64,000 nt of DNA, taken from assembly GCA_013399875.1 (NCBI GenBank), contig VXAZ01008127.1, forward strand, positions 975,739 to 1,039,738, given 5' to 3'. The number at the start of each line of letters is the position of its first letter. The stretch's first letter is position 1. The DNA is from Gymnorhina tibicen. Lineage: Eukaryota > Chordata > Aves > Passeriformes > Artamidae. The notes beneath the pieces are model-generated. The model was not told the DNA's origin. It worked only from the letters and a program-made list of their open reading frames with translations, and made no database searches. Both the position numbers and the translations under genes were made by a program. Shown here one piece after another: positions 32,686-47,600 of the stretch.

Positions 32686-35600
32686 AGGATTCATCTCAAA
32701 TGTTATTTAGGCCAAGAACACTGATGTCAGGAAGCTACCAACAAGAAAACTGTCTTGGTAAGGTAATTTTTTTTTTGACAGAACACATGAAAACATATGT
32801 TCTGTGTTAACTTTTCATAATTACTATAAGGGGAAACTGCTCCTGGCTGCATTTGCATAGTGCAAGGCCAGAGAAAACTGCAGCTGGTGATTTGGTTATG
32901 ATTGAACTGAGGCTAAAAGTCTCTGGCTTCTGCTGCTGCGGTGTTTGCTTACCAAAAGAAAGCCCCCAAACCAACAAAACCTTAATTTTGCCTTCCCTGG
33001 CTTGCAAGAGTCATTTTTGGAGCTGCGCACTTGTGGTCTGGGCCATGCCTCCAGTTATTATTTTCATTGTTTTCTTTCTGTTCTTTCATTTTCGTTCTAT
33101 TCTTTTCACCGTAGGGAAGGCTGGAATGTCAGGGTCGGCAGGAACCTCAAGCACTTCTCTCCAGGAAAAGGAACGAAGGTGTTCTTTATCTTCTAGCAGA
33201 TGTTGTGACCGTGCTTCCCGAGGATGGGTGGCGTTAGGAGCGCTCGAGCAGGTGTTAATTGGTTAATTGCAGCTCTGCCTGGGCTTTTCCCCTCGCGAGG
33301 GTGGTGATGAGCTGCGGAGCAGCTCTGTGTGTGTCCCATTCCCCACGGCCCAGCCAGGCAGAAAATGCGGATTATGGATCAGCTCGGCAGCTTTAGGCAC
33401 TTGGGAAATAGGTTTCTGTCACTCAATAGCTCTTCATTCTCAGTCTTTACTCTGGCGTGGCACCCGCAGCTGCGGGCTCTGTGTCGGGAGGAGGCACATT
33501 CCTGGCACCACTCAGTGTCTGATGCTCAGCTGTGAAGTTTCCACAGCTCAAATGAGCTTTTTATTTATGCACCTGTCCCTGCTTCCAGTGCAACTGAGCT
33601 TCCAGTTTGCTTCAAGTGATTTGGTAGCTGGTGTCAGAGCAGGATTTATTTCCATAGCACTGCCTGCCTGTAAACATGCTTCATACCAAATAAAATTTGC
33701 TATGTTTCAGAGGCCAAGCACTTCACTTACTATATTTGCAGAAGGTGGGGTGTTACGTGAGCACAGTCTCACCTGCATTCTAAACTCTGTGGCCAGATCT
33801 TGGCCATTTCTGTTCTCCTGAGACACGTTAACTACTTAAACCTACTGTGGCTACTGTGTGTGATGAAATCTTATTTCTCCCGTGTGCTGACATTTTGTGT
33901 CAGTGCACAAAGCATCCATGGCCACTGCCCAGGAGACAGAGTTAAGGTGCTTTTCCAGAGACAGGGTCAGGGGATGTGGAAAGCAGAGATGCCTGGAAAG
34001 GTCTAGCACAGACTGCTCTGGGGATGGCAGCTGTAAATCTTTGCTTGCTCTTGTCTGGCTTTGAGATGGATTGTTCCCTGCCCAGGGCAGGGCGTGGAAT
34101 GAGATGATCTCCAAAGTCCCTTCCAACCAAACTGTTCTATGATCTTGTGCAGCAGGGGAACATCTTAATGGAGTTTTTTCTCCTGTGAATCATCTCTGTC
34201 TCAGCAGTGAATGGTTCTTGGCTAAATACCACTAAGTAGGAGACACAGCTGCAGTTTGGTCCTTTGTGTAACATTCTGGTTTCTGTGGTGACCAGGAGCA
34301 GGGGCCAGAGGCAGTACTTGTGGTTTTACATGTTTTGGTGTGTTCCTCCTTTACCTTGATTTACCTGATAGCCAAAGCTGATGGGGCCTAATTAGATAAA
34401 GGGTTGGGTTTGTGTCTACTGGGCACAAATTCGTGGAAGCTACCGGGTAGTTGGAATACTAATCTGAATTTCTCCTGAGATTCTCCAGGTATGCCTTTCA
34501 TTGCTCACATGTGCCATGGTCTCTTGAGACAAAGAGGACACATTTCTTACTGCTGGAATTGTTTTCAGACTGTTCTGATTTTTCCTTTGCATTCACCCAG
34601 TGTTTGTGCTGTACTGTTGGTACCTGACTGACTTTATGCTGGACTACGTTCTTCTGTTGGAGTTTTTTCTCCATTTGGGAAAACTTATGCCGATGTTGCC
34701 TTCAGAACACCTCCTGCTTCCAGTACTCTTTGCCAGTTCTCTGTCAGAGACCCCAGAAATGTAACAGTCTGTCAGAGACCCCAGAAATGTAACAATTGTT
34801 TGAGGTAACCCTGTAGTTTTTCAAAACCTTTTGGAGTTTGACTCTCCAGCACCAGCCTTTCCAAAGGATAAGAGCTGTGCTGATGTTTGCAGCTGGAAAA
34901 GGAACAAATGTCTTCTGAAATCAGAAATCTCCGCAGAATGTTGTGGAAAGGAAGCTCTCAATAGCTGGGTTTGTCCTGGTGTATTGGATTTCTCCTTTGA
35001 GTTTACTCCTTCCTAGTTCTTCTCTACTTGAACATCAGCTTTCCCTTGCAGCCCACCTGAGACATGGATGGGGTATATCCAGTAATAGGAAATGGAAATT
35101 CCTACAAAATTCCTGGAAGAACTTCTCCTGACATTCTCCTGGTCATTGTTATTAATTGCTTTTGATCAGAGCAGACTGATGCTTTTGTCCTCCATGAGTG
35201 AATTAATTGATTTCTTTCCAGTAATTTTGTGTTCTGATGAATAAATAATCCTTGAAGTGACACTCAGTTGAGGAGCACTGAGTGCCCTGGCAGGTGTCAG
35301 AAAACACACTCAGCCCATCTCTCCTGTGGCTTTCACAGGAGAGATGTGAAGATACCTCTGGATATGGATCTTCCCCAGAAAAGTGCCAAATGTAGCATCC
35401 CAAGGTCTCTGGTGGCTCAGAACTGATTATTTCTTCTTCTTACCTGAAGATTGTTGTCAACCAGACTTAGAAGAACTTTCATATATTCTTCACCTGGAAC
35501 TCTTGCTGCTGACTTGTTATTCCCAAGGACTTTTAAAATTTCATGTTAGATTTCTCAGCAATGAATTTTAGGGGAGTTTTTTTATCTTACATATCCGAGC

Positions 35601-38600
35601 CGTGCGCTTCAAGAGTGACTTCAAGAGAGACTTCTGTGCAAAGTCTCATTTTAAAAGCTGCCCTTCAGGTGGTTGAAGTGGTTTCAGTGGGTTCTTTTCT
35701 TCCTCTTTGTGTTGCAGGGTGCACTCCTAGGAAGTGTGGAAGAGGTGTGACCGATGCTGTAGTCACGAGGGAGGAAGCCGAAAGAATTCGTAGGTAATTT
35801 TTCTTTTGGCTCTAACTTTTGAAAGCACTGACTTCGGTGACATTGTGCCAGTCTGAGGTGTAGGATGGGTGAGCAGGATGGGTTAGACTGGTTAAAAGAT
35901 GGAATTTTTGTTATTAAAGCCACTTTCCATTTTTACTGTAGCGGTGGCAGTTCTTTCACACAGAATCTGCCTGGCTCTGAGGGGCACGAGCACTTCGCAG
36001 AAAGAAAGGAAAATGAATTAAATAAGTTTTAAAGGATTTTCACTTGGCCTCCATTTGGCCTTTAAAAGCAGAACAAAACAATGTAAGCCTTATTGCAGCT
36101 GTGTCTCTGTCTGGGTAATCACCAGCTGCTGCTGACCCTGCAGTCCTCTGTGAAGGGACTGTTTTTAGGGTATTTTTGGGATTTGTGGAAGGGAGCTGCA
36201 AGCTCAGAAATGTTCTGCAACACAAATACTTTATTTTCACGACACACTGTAAAGGTTTCAACTAAATGGGAGCTTCTCTTAACTCAGTTGGGTTATATCT
36301 GATGCATCAAATACCACGTACTGAGGAGTTACGTGCTGTAAATAAGGGCATTAAAGGACAAAGTAATCAGACTTCAGTTCTCATCTGAGATTATTGTTTT
36401 GCCTGCAGAATAGCAGAGAGGGGACTGTCCTTGGGAGGATCTGATGGAGGGGTGAGCAGTGTCCTGTTACTTTCTACATTCTTACTGCCAAGGCAAGATT
36501 ATAAATGCATTTTTTGGGGCTGAGGTGAGGAGATGGAGATTTTTTCCTTCCACTGAGACTTGGAAAAAAATTGATTTGGAAAGTTATTTCCCATTAATAC
36601 TTCTGCTAGCAGTGTAACTCCTGACTTCTGCAATACAGTTGCCATTTCCTTGTATTTATTTATTTGTTTCTAGCATTTCTCTTGAACTGATGTTGTCTTC
36701 ATCTGGAAAGAGTTGCTATAGCAGAACTACAAAAGTTTGACTTCTGAGAGTAAATTACAGTGGTTCATACCATCATGTAAAGATTGGTTTTGTGTAGTGA
36801 CAAAAAAACCCCATGTAATGTCTTAAGGAGACCTTGGAATAATATTCTTTAAATTGAAAGAATCCTACTTCTCTTTAACAAGCACATTTATTTTAATTTA
36901 TTTCCCCCGTCTTTGTTCTCAGAATGTTTTTGTGTGTGAACAGGAACTGTTTCTTGAGTATTTGTAAACACTGCCACTTCTTCAGGCCTCTGCTGAATTA
37001 GGGCATTTATTAGAAAAAAAGGAGAAGGGTTTCAGCGGAAAAAAAAAAAGACTTTCTTGTCCTTGTGATTGCTGAGAAAGATCTGCAAAAAATATAAACT
37101 GAGAAACTTAAGCAGTGCTGCCCATCTCAGACAACGTGTTTAAAAGATTTAACATTCTGTGCTCAGTTCTGTTGGGATCTCTTGGGTTTTTTTTCCAGTT
37201 CTGTGGTTGCATAATCTGCCACTTCCCCTGGCTTGCTCTGCCCGCTGGGACCCCCAGGGTGGCTCCTGGGGCTGCCACGTGGGTTTCCTCTCCTCTGCTT
37301 CTGGGACTAGGTGTGATTTTTCATTACACTCCCACCAAGAGGGTTTCAAATGGCAAGGTGGAACACACAGAGCTTGGGTCTGGAGCACAGAAAGCTGTTG
37401 TCCAGCTGGGGGTCAGAACTGGGGAAACTGAGGCAGAGAAAGCTGGGAAGAGATGAGAGCAGGAGGTAAACGCTGCCCAAAGCCCAGAGCTGGGCAGGGG
37501 TGCTGAACCAACAACAAGCCAGAGTGACAGGCAAATATAAATCCATCATCTGTGTTATTTTGGAAGCTTCATTTTGTCTTTTTTCTTTTTTTTTTCTTTT
37601 TTTAAAGGGGAGGGAAATGAGGGAGAGGGAAAGATGATTCTCTCGCTGCAATAAAATAAATCTGTTAAAAATCTGATGTCCATGGAGAGGTCTGGGCTCA
37701 GAGCCAGGCCTTCTCACATGTCTCATCATCTGTAAATGTGAGAAAGTTCTTGTGTGCTCTTAATCCTTAGGGAAGGGTTCAAGAAGAAAGTGTGATGTTG
37801 TATTGAGCACTTACCCAAAATAATGGATAAAAACGGAAAGATGTTAGAAACAGGAGCTGACCAGTGTTTCTGGGAAACTGTGGGGAAGGAGAATGGATCA
37901 TAGAATGGTTTGGGTTGGAAGGGACCTTGATGATTGTCTGGTTCCTGTCCGTGGGCAGGGACACCTTCCACTATCCCAGGGTGCTCCAAGCCCCGTCCAT
38001 CCTGGCCTTGGACACTTCCAGGGATGGAGCAGCCACAGCTTCTCTGGGCACCCTGTGCCAGGGCCTCCCCACCCTCACGGGGAAGAATCATTATTCGGGA
38101 GAAGCCTTTAAATACACTCTCCTTACCTGGTTTCTTTATACCTCTTTCTCCTGTGCTGCCATTTTCCTCTTCCTTTCCCCGTGTGCCAGCCCATATTCCT
38201 GGTGTCATGGAGCAAATCTTTTCCTTGCAGTGCTGTCCTGGCTCTGAGGTACCATTGGATCCTGCTGGGTGTGTGATGATGGGCTTTAGATGAAACTGTC
38301 TGTCTTCATTTGAGCCTTTCCTCTTTTCCAGTCTCTTACCCACAGAGCACACAGAATGTTTCAACCCTTACATCTTCCAGCTTTGTCTGTATGCTCCCAG
38401 GCTTCCAGCCACTTGGAGTAGGTCTGGCTTGTTGCTTTACATTTCTTTGGCTTTAGAGTGTTTGGATAATTCTGTCCAATTATGTCTGCTGTAAGACTAA
38501 TTTTTCCTTTAAAATACCTTAAACTTCCTGTTGCTGTTTAATTATTTTTAATTCTTTCTTTAGCCACTTTGTTCTCTCTGCTAGTCCAAATAAAACTTCT

Positions 38601-41600
38601 GCAGGTTTCTATTGTGGTGCAGACTGCATTTTCATAGCCTAAGGTTTCCTCTTAACCCCTTTGTAAGCAACGTGTCTGGGTTTGGGGGGTTTTTTTGCCT
38701 GTCATAGTTACTACGTTTTGAATTCTCAGAAGTGGATTTGTGTCTGTGTGTCTAGATATAATTTATTAATTTAAAGATCTAAACTTGCAGTTTGTGACTT
38801 TGTCAGTTCTCTCCTGCCTTTGTTTGCTGCCCTTCCCTGGGGTACTGGAGCACAGCACCAAAACTTGTTTCCCATTCCATCTTTTTATGTTGAGAAGGTC
38901 TTGACAAACATCTGAATTATTGAGGCCTCCCAGGGGTCACGCCACAGTTGTCATGCTGAGCTTTCTTATCTTCCTTTGTAACTTTTCCTGGGTTTATATT
39001 TATTTATGCAGACACACACGGAGTGAAGCTAGAGGGGCCATGGTAATTTTCTGGTCTGTCTTCCAGCAGAATCCAAACAGGGATATCTTCTCCACCAGCA
39101 AGCTGCTTTCCCTTGTACATTTGTCTCTGTGAAGTTGTTTTATACTCTGTTCCTTATTCACAGAATGAGATTTACATTAATTGTCTTGATGTTTGCCTCA
39201 GCTTGTTTTTTCTTCTTCATCTAGATAATGACATTTCCCTTTTCAACCTTCTATGATTTTATAATCCTTCCCTCCTTAATATTTTCCTGCACGTCACTGC
39301 TGTTCGTTTGAATGCTTCAGTCCTGACTCATTCACTCAGATCTTGCAGGTGCTGCCATCATAGCAACCCTCTGGTGTAAATGAGACAACTCATTTACTAT
39401 CAGACCTACTGGCATTTATTTCAAAGTCCCAGAAAAGAAATCCCTTGGTGAGCCAGCCAGCTGCAGTCTGTGTCCTGCCTTCCAGCAGAACTGGCAGGAG
39501 GAGGCACCCAGACCTCCCTTTGCAGGGGAAAATGAAATTGTTTAGTCACTGTGAGAAGCAAACAAACTGTGTGATGCCAAACAAGGGGTTCTGCTGTGGG
39601 CCCTCCAGCCCAGTGGTTCTGCAGACTTATCCCTTGTTCTGCTTTCTGCCCTCCCAGCCAAAATCTGAAGTCCTCAAAATGCTGCCAGCTCTGCCTTTTT
39701 CAGGGAGGACATCAAGCCTGTGCAGGATACTTGTCCTGTCTCACACCTCTACTGCAGAGTTTTCTTTTTCCCTGATTAGCCTCCTGATAGTGCATAGGAA
39801 ATGTGTACTCAGGGGTGAAAGATGCACTTGGCAACATCTTTCACCTTCCTTCCAGCTCTGTGTTGGTGTGATTATCTTGGCTGAGCTCCAGCAAGCCGGA
39901 GAGGAACTGGTTGTGTCCAGTCTGTATCTGGTGTAACTTTGTGCTGGACTCCGTAGCCAAATACTGCATTTAAGTTCCCCAGCAGTAACCTGACCCACCC
40001 CAGGCTGGCTGAGCGTAACTCAGACCGCTTACACTTAATTATCAGTGTAACTGGAAAAGGCACTTCCCTAAGAGCACCACCCTCGTGTGTCTGCTCGTGC
40101 TTCGGGGAGGGAAGGGTGTTTGAAGGTGGGATTGTTGTGGAGAGCGTGTGCAAGGCTGCCTGCCTTTGGTGTGCCCGGGTAGAACCTGCATTCTTGTCCC
40201 TCTTCCCCGCTGGAGTGTGGCAGCATTCCCGCAGGAGCAGTGCGGGAGGCTTTGGGAGCTACCGGCTCCTCTAGAGACAAGTAGAATTAAGGTTTTTTCG
40301 GTTTTCTCCTTCGGGTAGTGTGTCTGCTGCTTTCTCACAAATATCACATAGAACCTTTTACAGGCTGGAGGAACTGGTGTGGATGTGAACTGGGATTTAA
40401 TGGTTGGCAGTCCCTTCTAGTGAGGAACAATGGCAGGGCCTGTCAGGCTTTCCAACATGAGAAAATTGATCCTTTTTGCCATATGCTGACAAGTGCTGGG
40501 TACTTGCATATTCTTTTTGAATTCTTTTAGCAGTAAGAGGGTAGAGACTCTTATGGGACTGACAGCACTGAAGGTCCAAAAGAACATATGTTTGTCCTTT
40601 TTATTTTTTTAAGGAAGTTCTGTTTCACTTCTACAGAGAGTTCTGTAAACCAGGATATGGGGGCAGTTCTGTCAAAGTCTCTCAGAAATAGGGGTGTGGG
40701 TGTGTGTTTGCCATCTTTAGACAAACTGTGTAGACCTTTCAGCCTGGGAATACTGACCTGAACTGCAGGCTGGCCCTTGATCAGAGAGGGGGGCTTGAAG
40801 TAACCGAGATTTTACTCTCAGTGTCAGAAATGATGCTGAAAATGTTTAATATTCTGAAATGACAGGGGTCAAAATGTGTTGGGTTTCTTTCTCAGGTAGC
40901 TGTTAAACAAAGAGCTCTGTGCTCATGTGTAAGCAAGTCCCTGTCTTGGCATGCAGTTGTTTTCCCCTGTGTGAAACAACCCTGGAGAATGTTCTTTCTT
41001 TTTCAGATTCCTTCTTCAGCCTTTATGTGGCTTTTCTGGGCTTTATATTGTAGCTATTGCCTTCTCAGCTAGGAGTAACTACAGTTCTTGGGGGTGTCTT
41101 TTATTGATTCATTTCATTATTTTGGCTCTTCCCTAACTGTAATCATCTGGAGCTTGGGGAGTGAGAAGAAATGTGTAAGTTTGAGGAGCATGTGGAAAGA
41201 GTTAGAAAGGCGATTTGTTTTTAAAATCCAATTCATCTTCTCAGCTGTGTTGTGCTACCTCTTATAGTCTACTTTAATATGGTCACAAACATTTTTGAAG
41301 CTACACAGGAGCAGTTTTACTTCTAGTTGTGGGTTAGATTTTGGTACAGAACCGGAATCCAGTAAATGTAAGTATTTTGCTTCTGAAGCTTGAGTAAAGT
41401 TTATTACAAGAGCTGCTCTTGCATAAGTGTGAGATTACTTGTTTCCTTAACAGTCCTCTGAAGCTTTTGGAGAACAGTGGGAAGGGCAGATCTGAAAAGC
41501 TCATGCTGTGTCCACTTGAATACCTTATTACTTTATGTATTTTTTCAAAGGTTATTGAGTAGGTTTATTTAAAAAGTTCATTATTATCTCTTGTAATAAG

Positions 41601-44600
41601 AGATGTTAGTGGGGTTCCCCTGATTCAGCTCTGGAGCTCAGAGCAATTGAGGCTGCAGAGATTTTCTAAGGGACTGTTATGAAGCTGTTCCTCTGTCACA
41701 AGTGTTGATTACTGCTGGGATTTTGTTAGAATAATGTGAATGGTCTGTGGTGCATCAAAACAATGCCAAATTCCAAGATGCGTGCCCAGATATTGTACAT
41801 AAGAGATGTCATTACTTCAGTGCTGGTCAGGTTAATTAACTGTTGCTATTTGATTATTTCCAGTGTAAAAGACAAAAAGACTTCTATCAGACTAAAGACT
41901 TCTGTTGGTTCTTTTGAACTTGATGCAAAACAAACCTGTGTTTTGTGGACAGCAGGGGACATACAAAAGTGTCCTTTATTCAATTTAGAGAAACATTTTA
42001 GAGTCCTGAGGGGTAGCTCTCTATCCTGGCAAATCTGAAAACTAATCTTTGCAGCTTGTTGGAAGCTCAGCAGAAGAGTTTGGCTTGAATTGGATGAAGA
42101 AATGAATTGAATTTTCATATGTGAAAACTTTTCACTGTGTGGTTTTCTTTTATGGCAGCTTAGAAATTGAGGAAAAGAAAGTTTGGCTCTAGTAAGCCTT
42201 AGAATTCTAATTGTTCTTTTAAAGAGACTTTTTTATGTCTGTATTTAATGTGAGAAGTATACAGGAACTCATGGTGTAGGAGAAGTTTTAATAACAAATG
42301 CAGGGCAAGATAAATATTAGTGCTGCTACTTGAGCTCTCACAAATATTGGAAAATGAGACATCTTTGTGTGGAAGGGAAATGCCTTCAAGAAGGGATCCT
42401 GGAGCACAGGGTTTTACCCTGAGCCCGTGGGGGGAGACTCTGGCATCTCTGTGTCAGGTTTGAATCTCAGCAATAGCAGTCCTATGCTTTTTTTTTATTG
42501 GTACCTTAATATTCTCTGCATCTCTGCAGGGACCTGAGGGAGGCCTGTAGTTGTAAAATAAATGTTATATTGTGAACCCAAAGTCTGGAAACTACTGTTT
42601 TTACTTGGGAGGCTGTGGAAAGTGAGAGCCAGCTTGGGACAGTTATTAAAGGTCATAGTTAAATAATGATAAAACCTTTTCATGCTCATTTTTCCTTCTT
42701 TGTTTCCTTTTCCAGGCATCGATTTTGGACTTGCACTCCGGAGCTCTTTCCCTGGGGAAGCATTTTGTTAATCTGTACAGGTAAAACGGGGCTGTGGCTT
42801 CCTGCCTCCTGTCACCCCACCCCTTCCCACTCCCTCCTGCAGTGTCTCGAGCCCCCGGGCTGGGATTAGTGATGAGAAACTCTGGAAGTTGGTTGGATTC
42901 ACCACACTTTCCATGACCAGTTAAAGAACTTTCCTGGCATGAAAATGGACCTTTTGTTGAACTGGGCACTTTGAAAGCTGCCATTACCTTTATTTTTATG
43001 TTCTTGCAACAGTAAATCAGTATTTTTTCACAGTTATAGTTTAGTTTGTCAGCGGTGGAAGAAATCAAATAGCCTGAACCCTTAAAAACTTGAATCCATG
43101 TGGTTATTTCATGATGTGAGAGGGGATTTTTTTAATGCCTCAGGAATTCTGTTACCAGTTGCAGCATTTCAATCCTTTAACCTTTTAACATTTGATCTTT
43201 TAGCGTTGCTTTTGGACATCATGCTCAAAAGCATTTGTAAGTTTTTTTTTGTGTGGTGTTCTCACTTTTTGATTGTGGGTAAAGCAGGGCTGGGGGTGAG
43301 AAGGCGTCTTGTTGCTCAGTGTGATTCAGCAGCTCTTCTTTTAAACTGTTGTTTAATTTTCCAGGTACTTTGGGGACAAAATTCGAGACATCTTCACAGA
43401 AGAGGATTTTGCCTTATACCGGTAAAGATTTTCAATAGCTGCTGGAGGAACCACAAACCAGAACTTCTGATGTTTTTGAGTTTTTTGCAGAGTGCAGGTT
43501 GGGATTTGCATTCATACACTGGATTTTGCAGCTCAAAATAGTAATCTCTGAGAATTCAGATGACTTGAGGAAGAGGAGTAAAAGGACTTTTTGGTGACTG
43601 ATAAACAACATCAGCTGCTTTTGAGCTGCATCAGCCACGTCAGGACAGCTTTGTGGTGTGAGTGTAGTCTGGGTGCTGGCAGCACCACACATTTCCCCCC
43701 CTGCCAGCAAGGAGAGCTGCTCCTCTGAGCTCTGGGGGGATCTGCTGGAACGTGAGAGCTGGGATGGAAAATCCTTCATCATTACCTCCTCTTCCACACC
43801 TTATCCAAAGGCTTGTGTGAGATGATAGACCCAGTTCTGGGCTATTATTGCATTAGGAGCTTGGGTTTTTTTGAGGCAGAGTGTAGCAAAACATTAAAAA
43901 TGGTAAAGCAGGAAGTGGAAGGACTTCAGATTACTCATGTTCTGGCTGGAGGAGCAGCCAGAGGGTGAAATTGCTCCATAATGTAACAGCTCTGGCATCT
44001 GATGCTCTCAGCTTTCCTGCAGCCCTGCTCATGCACTTAACAAACACAACAAACCTAACGAGTTCCATGTGTCTGGGAAGGTGTGTGGCCAAAGTTTAGG
44101 AACAAGCATTCTTTGTGGACTAGACACAATAATTCTTTAGTTATGCATTTCGGTTGGTTTCTCATAATTTAAAATGTCCCTGATTTGAACATTTTAACTC
44201 TTTTTTTTTTGGTCTTTTTTTTTTTTCCTTGCCTGTGCGAAGGAATCTGACCTCCCTCTAGTGGTGGAAGGAATCTTAAGTAGCCAAATGGGTTTATTAG
44301 TTTTATTAAAATAATAATTAATTAATATAATCCTAAAATACAAATCACTTTAAACTTATTTCTATTTAACAGCTGTCTTTAGTGTCATTGTCTTTATCGA
44401 TGAACTTCTTTCAAATGTTTTTACTCCTGATCCCAAAATTTCAAAAATTAGATGATTCCTTGATTATTATTGACCTTTGCATAAAGAAAATGTATAATTT
44501 CTGTTTCACATGAACAGAAGCATTCAATTTTTCAATAATTTTATAAATTTATGCTGTGAGATGAGACAGCTGCTAGGGAATGTCAGTATTCCTTTGGGAT

Positions 44601-47600
44601 TTCATGCCGGTATAGGGGATGTTTCAGTCTGCTGGATGTGAAGCTAATACAAAATATATTATTAAATGCTTCTGTTCCTATTAATGGCAGTGCTTTAACA
44701 CGGACTGTAGTACTTTATGGCCTTAATGAATGATTTGATGCTATTTTGGGGAGCATTTATCTTCGTTACTTTCCCTTACCCACCAAGGTCACTTTAAAAA
44801 TACACTCTTGAGAGAAATAACTGAATGTAATTCATGTCTAAGTGTTACTGATTGCAACAATATCGAATCTGAGTAGGCATCCTGAGCCAGGATTTCTAAA
44901 CTGTCTCCGTCAAAATTATGTTGCTTCAGAATCAATTACGGTTTCTAGGCTGATACTTCAACCACCATCTGCCAAGCACATTCCAGGAACCCCTCCTGTT
45001 TCACATAATAAATGAGATGTTTATTCAGAAGGGACGCCTTTGATCAGGATGCTTGCTGTAAGGGGTGACTTGAGCAGAAAACAGCACAATCCAAGATTTA
45101 TTCCCAAAGCCTTACAACTTATTAAGGCAGAGACATAGAAGGAGCAGAGGAAGAGCTGCTAATTTGCTTTCTCCCTGTGTCTGCTCTGTGTGTGATTGCT
45201 ATTCAAGCTCTCTGGCTGCAGGAGACCTTTGCTTGGTCAGCTCCCTGGGACAGTGATGACAAGTGGGATAATCAGGAAGCTGTGTGGGATTGAGTTTGGA
45301 GTGTTCCTGTCACCGGGATACGATCACACTTTGCAGTGGCTCCTAACTGCAGTTTTTTGTTGCTGGTCTGGCAGAGCCTGTGTCTCACAGAAACTTCTCA
45401 GTGGCACTTTTAGCTCTCTGTGCTGCTGCTGCTACTTTGCCAGCTAGTGACCTTCCTTTCTCTCAAGCTGTGTGTTCCTTGGACTTCCAGCTACTTCATT
45501 GGCTTTTTTTATTTTCTTCCTCATCACCCTAACTCCAAAACAGTAACTGTTTTACAGAATCTGGTGGTCATGTGCTCCTTTCAGGGCGTTCTGGTCTGCC
45601 TTTCCCTGTGTCTGGCGTGAGCATTTTGATATTTTCCAGTGACTCAGTGCAAATGGACAAGGACTGCTGCTGACAGATGGGGGAGGATTAATTTGGTGCT
45701 GATGCTGTTGACTGGATGCTGTACCTGGGCATTTATTGCCACTGCAGAGCTCTGTAGTGGCTCTGCTCAGTCCCAGGGTACACCTCAGCAGTCTGAATGA
45801 GACAAGAGTTGCTGTGCTATGAAAACAAATGCTGTGTTCTCCAGCATAAAGAAGTATTTTGTTTGTGCACCAGAACTCTCCCAACAGTTTTGAAGTGCCA
45901 GTGGGCCGGGATCAGTGAGGGAAGGGAGGCTCCAGCTGCTTCTGGGTCACAGAGAAGTGGCTGAGGGAACAACATGGCTCTCCCAGTTTTGGGCTCATTT
46001 ATTCCTTTCTTGATAGCACCTTCTAAGCTGAAATTTGGCTTATCTTGTCACTTGATTTACACATGAAGTACAATGTGTTTGTCCTTAAGTATTCTGCCAG
46101 TGGGCTGTGTTTGGAACAGCAGGGCAGGGAATGGAATGAGAAACTTGCAGTCGTGATATTGATAAATGTGGAAATGGCCCGGCCAGCAGAAAACAGGCTG
46201 TACAGAGGAGTTTTTCTAGGCTAAAAAGTGACCTTACTCTGCTTTTCAAACCAGCTGCGTGCTGTGTTTGGCATATTGAATAGGGCTTTGCATCCTGTTT
46301 GGTTTGTAAAACACACATTCTGCCCAAAGCATTGCACTTCAGTCTCAAAGAGCAGTGAGGCTTTAACAGAGCCTTATAAACAGCAGACAGCAAACCTCAA
46401 TAGAAAGCTTTTAAAACTGGAAAATTAATCAGGCTGAAAGAAGAGGGAGGACTCCTTACAGAGCAGGACGACTGCTGGAGACTTAGTTATGTCAATACTG
46501 TGGCCTGACTTCTTGGGAGTAGATTTATTCCAGCTGGCTGATGCAAGGGCCAGGGAATCAGCTGCTCTGCTGTTTGTGGCTGTGAATTCTTGAGCTGGTT
46601 TGTTCAAAGTGCTACCTGCTCTCAATTCACAAAATGACTAATTGCATTTAATGCTTTCTGGGAGCCTTTCCTTCAGCCCTGCTCCTTGGAAAAAGCAGAC
46701 AGCAAGACCAGCCTCCCCCAGCACGGAGAGGAAGGACCTGTAGGTTCTTTCCTGGTCTCAGTTTTGCAAACTCCACCACTGTGGTGTAGCTCTCAGCTTG
46801 AAACCTCAGTTCATGCAGCCATGTAAATCCCTGAAAATCCCTCTAACTTCATTAAACGCTTTCAATATTTTACATGAAAAATAGCTTGGATTGACCCCTA
46901 AAAATGTAAAGTGAGACAGGTTAAAAAATCAAATCTGTGTGTATTATTTCTATTTCTCGTGAGGGACTAGGTGTGAACAGAATGAATATTTAGGATTTTT
47001 TAGTACTTGTGGATTTTAAGAGACTTTCACAGCCTGTAGGCTGTAGATACACACCACAGGTCTTGTTTTAGTTCTATCACTTCTTTTTAGTCACCATTTA
47101 AGTTCCCTAGAGAAATACCTGGGAAAAACTTTCTTGAAAGTTATGCTGAGGTTCAGTACTATCGAGTGGAGAAATGTAATGGAAGATACAAAACCACGAA
47201 TGTAGTTCCATGCACAACTTCAGAAATGGGTTTGCTCAGATTGTCTTGTTTGCACGCTGTGACTGTGTAATTGTGAAAGACATCTTGCATTCATTTAAAA
47301 AAATCTGGTAATAATACCCGTACATATGTTGACCAAGAACCCTGAATTTCATGGTGCCAGGGACTTCACCAATTGGTTTAAAAGTAGTTAAAGGTTCTTC
47401 AGAGGCAAGCCTTTTAGGAAGGTACAATTTTACCTTTACCTGCTTTGGATTAAAAATATCTATGTGAAGGACTTGAATGTTTTCAGGGATAGGAGTGGAA
47501 TTACTCAGGAAAACAGACAGAAATTTTAAAACCTAAGCCACAGGAGATGTAATTTCTTTTCTTTGATATTCTGAGAATTAAAAAAACCCAAAGCAACAAA

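Larger units (their letters stand above)
31118..35717 (+). other. OGFOD3 intron (4.6 kb)
   Basis: Holds CR1 fragments at about 32053-32466 and 34075-34145, a 45-base poly-T at 32640-32684 and a 28-base tandem duplication at 34741. No nested gene that I can support. Confidence 0.7.

Noticed and set aside
33267..33821. 184-codon open frame in an OGFOD3 intron
   Set aside because: No recognisable motif, no splice context, composition like its surroundings. Taken as chance.
37864..38364. Open frames of 72-212 codons on both strands
   Set aside because: They overlap the CR1 fragment at 37897-38100 and have no coding features of their own.
43797..44000. Possible CR1 body fragment ('gacccagttctgggct')
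   Set aside because: Only one short block resembles CR1; the remainder does not follow the element.
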